From positions 4,010,686 to 4,074,685 of the forward strand of contig NZ_CP015249.1 of assembly GCF_001632775.1 (NCBI RefSeq): a stretch of 64,000 nt of DNA, written 5' to 3'. Of the stretch, positions 61,944 to 64,000 are shown one piece after another. Both the position numbers and the translations under genes were made by a program. The stretch comes from Dokdonella koreensis DS-123 (lineage in GTDB: Bacteria > Pseudomonadota > Gammaproteobacteria > Xanthomonadales > Rhodanobacteraceae). Every line of letters starts with the position of its first letter. Position 1 is the stretch's first letter. The notes beneath the pieces are model-generated. The model was not told the DNA's origin. It saw nothing but the letters and a program-made list of their open reading frames with translations, and ran no database searches.

Positions 61944-64000
61944 ATGACGTCCGCCACCTACCGCTTCGGCGACTTCCGCCTCGACCCGGCCACCCGTACA
62001 TTGAGCCGCGGCGGCGAGACGATCGCCCTGCCCTCCAAGGCCTTCGACTGCATCGTCTACCTGATCGAGCACCGCGATCGGGCGGTCGGTCGCGACGAGC
62101 TGATCGCGGCCGTCTGGGGCAAGGCCGAGCTCGGCGACAACGTGCTCGGCCAGACCGTGCTGTTCGCGCGGCGCGCGCTGGAGGATACCGGCAAGGAGCA
62201 GCATGCGATCCGCACGATCGTGCGCTACGGTTACCACTGGGTGGCGCCGGTCACGATCGAGACCGCACCGCAGGCCATGCCCGCGCACGCGTCGCCGCCG
62301 GCAGGGCCACAGGACGACGCGGCCATCGTCCCTGGTCTGGACCTTCCGGTTCCGGCTCCGGTGACGCACCGGCATCGGGCCGTCGCGCTTCGCGTCAGCC
62401 TCGCACTGGCCGCCGTCGCGCTGGCGATCGCCGGCGGCCTGTTCTGGCGCAGCGCCGCCGTGCCGGACCGCGCCACCGGGGCCACCGCGGGCCCGCCGGC
62501 GGCGCGGCCGGCCACGCTGGTGCTGCCGGCCACGGTCAGTGGCGACGCCGAAGCCGGCTGGGCTCGCCTGGGCGTCATGGACCTGGTGGCCGACCGCCTG
62601 CGCGCGGCGGGGCTGGCCGTGGTGCCGAGCGACAACGTCGTCGCGCTCGCGCGCGGCCTCGCGGCCGACGATCGCGGCGACGCGCTGCACGCGCTGGCGA
62701 CGGCCGCCGCGGCCGGACTGGTCGTCGATGCGCGCGCCGATGCGCTGGCCGGCCACTGGCGCGTCTCGCTGCGGACCGTGCTCGGCCGCGAGCCGCCGAT
62801 CGACGTCCAGGGCGAATCGCTGGACCTGCTGGCCGCGGCGCGGCTGGCCGGGGACCGGCTCGCGGCACGGCTGGGCGGCGATCAGGCGAGCACCACACCG
62901 GCCGCCGAGCCGGCGCTCGAGGACCTGCTGCAGCAGGTCGACGCGGCGATGCTGTCCGAACGGCTCGACAGCGCGCGCGTCCTGCTCGACCAGGCCGGCG
63001 CGGCCCTGCGCGCGGACCCGCAGCTGCGCTTTCGGCGGGCCCAGATCGACTACCAGGCCGGCCAATCCGCCGCGGCCGAAGCCGGCTTCGCCGACCTCGT
63101 CGCCACCGTGCCGGCCGAGCAGGATCCGATCATCCATGCCCGTGCGCTGCATGGCCTGGGCATCCTGGCGATGCAGCGCGGCGACAGCGCGGCCGCCCTG
63201 CCGCGCCTGGATGCCGCGATCGACCTGCTCCGCGATCGCTCGGTGCCCGACCTGCTCGGCAAGGCCTACAACAGCCGCGCCGGTGCACATGCGGTACGGC
63301 GCGAGAACGCCGCCGCGCTCGCGGATTTCGCGGCGGCGCGCAGCGCACTGGAAGCGGCCGGCGACGGCCTGGCACTGGCGGTCCTCGATGCCAACCTCGG
63401 CGCCTTCGACCTGCTGCGCGACCGTCACGCCGAAGCGGTCGATGCACTCGACCGGGCCATCGGCCGCTTCGCCGCCTTCCGCCTCTACGCCGCCGAACTC
63501 AACGCCCGTGACGCGGCTGCGCAGGCGCAGCTGATCCTGCTGCGGCCCGACGCGGCGCTGGCCTCCGATGCGCGGCTGCACGAGCTGGCCAGCCAGGTGG
63601 CCGATCCGCAGCGCCGCCTCGCCGCGGAACTCACCCGCGCGCAGGTCCTGGCCGCCAACGGCCGGCTGGCCGACGCCCAGGCCCTGCTGGCGCTGGCCAC
63701 CGCCGATCCGGCCGCCTCACCGGCCCTCCGCGCGCGCGCCGCGGCGATCGCGGCGCGCCTGGCGCTGGCGGCCGAGGCGCCGGCCGAGGCGGAACGGCTC
63801 GCCACCGAAGCACTGCCGACCCTCCCGGACAGCGACGACGCCCGCCTGGCCGAACAGACCTGGATCACCTTGCTGCGTGCACAGCAGGCGCTCGGCGAAG
63901 TCGCGGCGGCAGCCGCGACGGTCGCCCGGATCGACGCCCGGGCGGCGAGGCTGGACACACCGCCCGCGCATCTGCTTGCACGGCTGGCCGCTGCCGAGCA
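61944..64000 (+). CDS. CadC-like winged-helix regulator with TPR-like domain, cut by window end
   Basis: At least 685 codons; the stop lies beyond the window. Residues 1-105 form a PhoB-type winged helix (TYRFGDFRLDPATRTLSRGG, IVRYGYHWVAPVT), a transmembrane helix lies near 147-166 (LRVSLALAAVALAIAGGLFW), and the remaining part is an exported helical repeat region with a TolB-like front section. It is a paralogue of the gene at 10365. AGGATC precedes ATG 61944. Divergence from the MFS gene suggests local regulation, but that is not proven. Confidence 0.82.
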   Translation, partial: MTSATYRFGDFRLDPATRTLSRGGETIALPSKAFDCIVYLIEHRDRAVGRDELIAAVWGKAELGDNVLGQTVLFARRALEDTGKEQHAIRTIVRYGYHWVAPVTIETAPQAMPAHASPPAGPQDDAAIVPGLDLPVPAPVTHRHRAVALRVSLALAAVALAIAGGLFWRSAAVPDRATGATAGPPAARPATLVLPATVSGDAEAGWARLGVMDLVADRLRAAGLAVVPSDNVVALARGLAADDRGDALHALATAAAAGLVVDARADALAGHWRVSLRTVLGREPPIDVQGESLDLLAAARLAGDRLAARLGGDQASTTPAAEPALEDLLQQVDAAMLSERLDSARVLLDQAGAALRADPQLRFRRAQIDYQAGQSAAAEAGFADLVATVPAEQDPIIHARALHGLGILAMQRGDSAAALPRLDAAIDLLRDRSVPDLLGKAYNSRAGAHAVRRENAAALADFAAARSALEAAGDGLALAVLDANLGAFDLLRDRHAEAVDALDRAIGRFAAFRLYAAELNARDAAAQAQLILLRPDAALASDARLHELASQVADPQRRLAAELTRAQVLAANGRLADAQALLALATADPAASPALRARAAAIAARLALAAEAPAEAERLATEALPTLPDSDDARLAEQTWITLLRAQQALGEVAAAAATVARIDARAARLDTPPAHLLARLAAAE

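Noticed and set aside
59386..61947. 853-residue plus-strand ORF opposite the DUF72 and MFS genes
   Set aside because: Antisense shadow, Arg/Gln/His-rich.

Overview
The window is GC-rich chromosomal DNA from a gammaproteobacterium, most likely of the order Lysobacterales (Xanthomonadales), perhaps a Rhodanobacteraceae or Dokdonella-like organism. The clues are the protein repertoire (MdtABC-type efflux, Orn, SbcB, PA0069-type radical SAM protein, OmpW, many CadC-like and ECF regulators), a composite intergenic repeat of a kind common in that order, and two secreted proteins ending in an IF/IL-x-DGFE-like tail. The taxon is inferred from memory of families, not from a search. About 53 genes are supported. 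No rRNA, tRNA, CRISPR array, integrase or transposase was seen.

Layout. 1-121: end of a gamma carbonic anhydrase gene. 555-9154: an efflux system (adaptor and two RND pumps), with the two pump genes pushed apart by an inverted pair of composite repeats. 9425-12767: a glycosyltransferase and a membrane-anchored winged-helix/TPR regulator. 12834-17423: a secreted YCF48-like propeller, then a tight four-gene operon (CxxC secreted protein, intradiol dioxygenase-like enzyme, ECF sigma factor, FecR-like anti-sigma). 17512-19062: a small secreted Cys-tailed protein with a thioredoxin-fold partner. 19634-22013: an Rrf2 regulator with a flavin oxidoreductase, and a LytTR regulator. 22138-24380: a lower-GC two-gene islet, a MazG-like pyrophosphohydrolase plus a nuclease-Schlafen-type helicase fusion, the best candidate for a poorly described (possibly defence) system.

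24381-25244 is degenerate DNA with a broken YCII gene. 25245-31751 carries a TonB receptor, msrAB, a radical SAM protein, ompW behind an FNR-like box, and a DUF4197 protein. 32035-35439 has a low-GC small ORF, sbcB and a Na/Pi cotransporter. 35496-38863 is a Ser/Thr kinase-TPR protein with an ECF sigma factor whose region 2.2 looks phospho-switched, divergent from a secreted beta-helix protein. Then come orn, a DUF885 peptidase-like protein, and a tandemly duplicated, fused and frameshifted secreted propeller gene (43211-46122).

46178-50101 pairs a DUF2141/carotenoid-oxygenase operon with a divergent NarL-type two-component system. The right end holds WYL and DJ-1 genes, a possible structured RNA element (51851-51899), a DUF1269-like and a DUF748-like protein, a RES/Xre toxin-antitoxin pair, a nitronate monooxygenase, an L,D-transpeptidase, an SRPBCC/ArsR operon with two clear operators, an epimerase, a SymE-like protein, a DUF72 protein, an MFS transporter, and a second CadC-like/TPR regulator cut by the window end.
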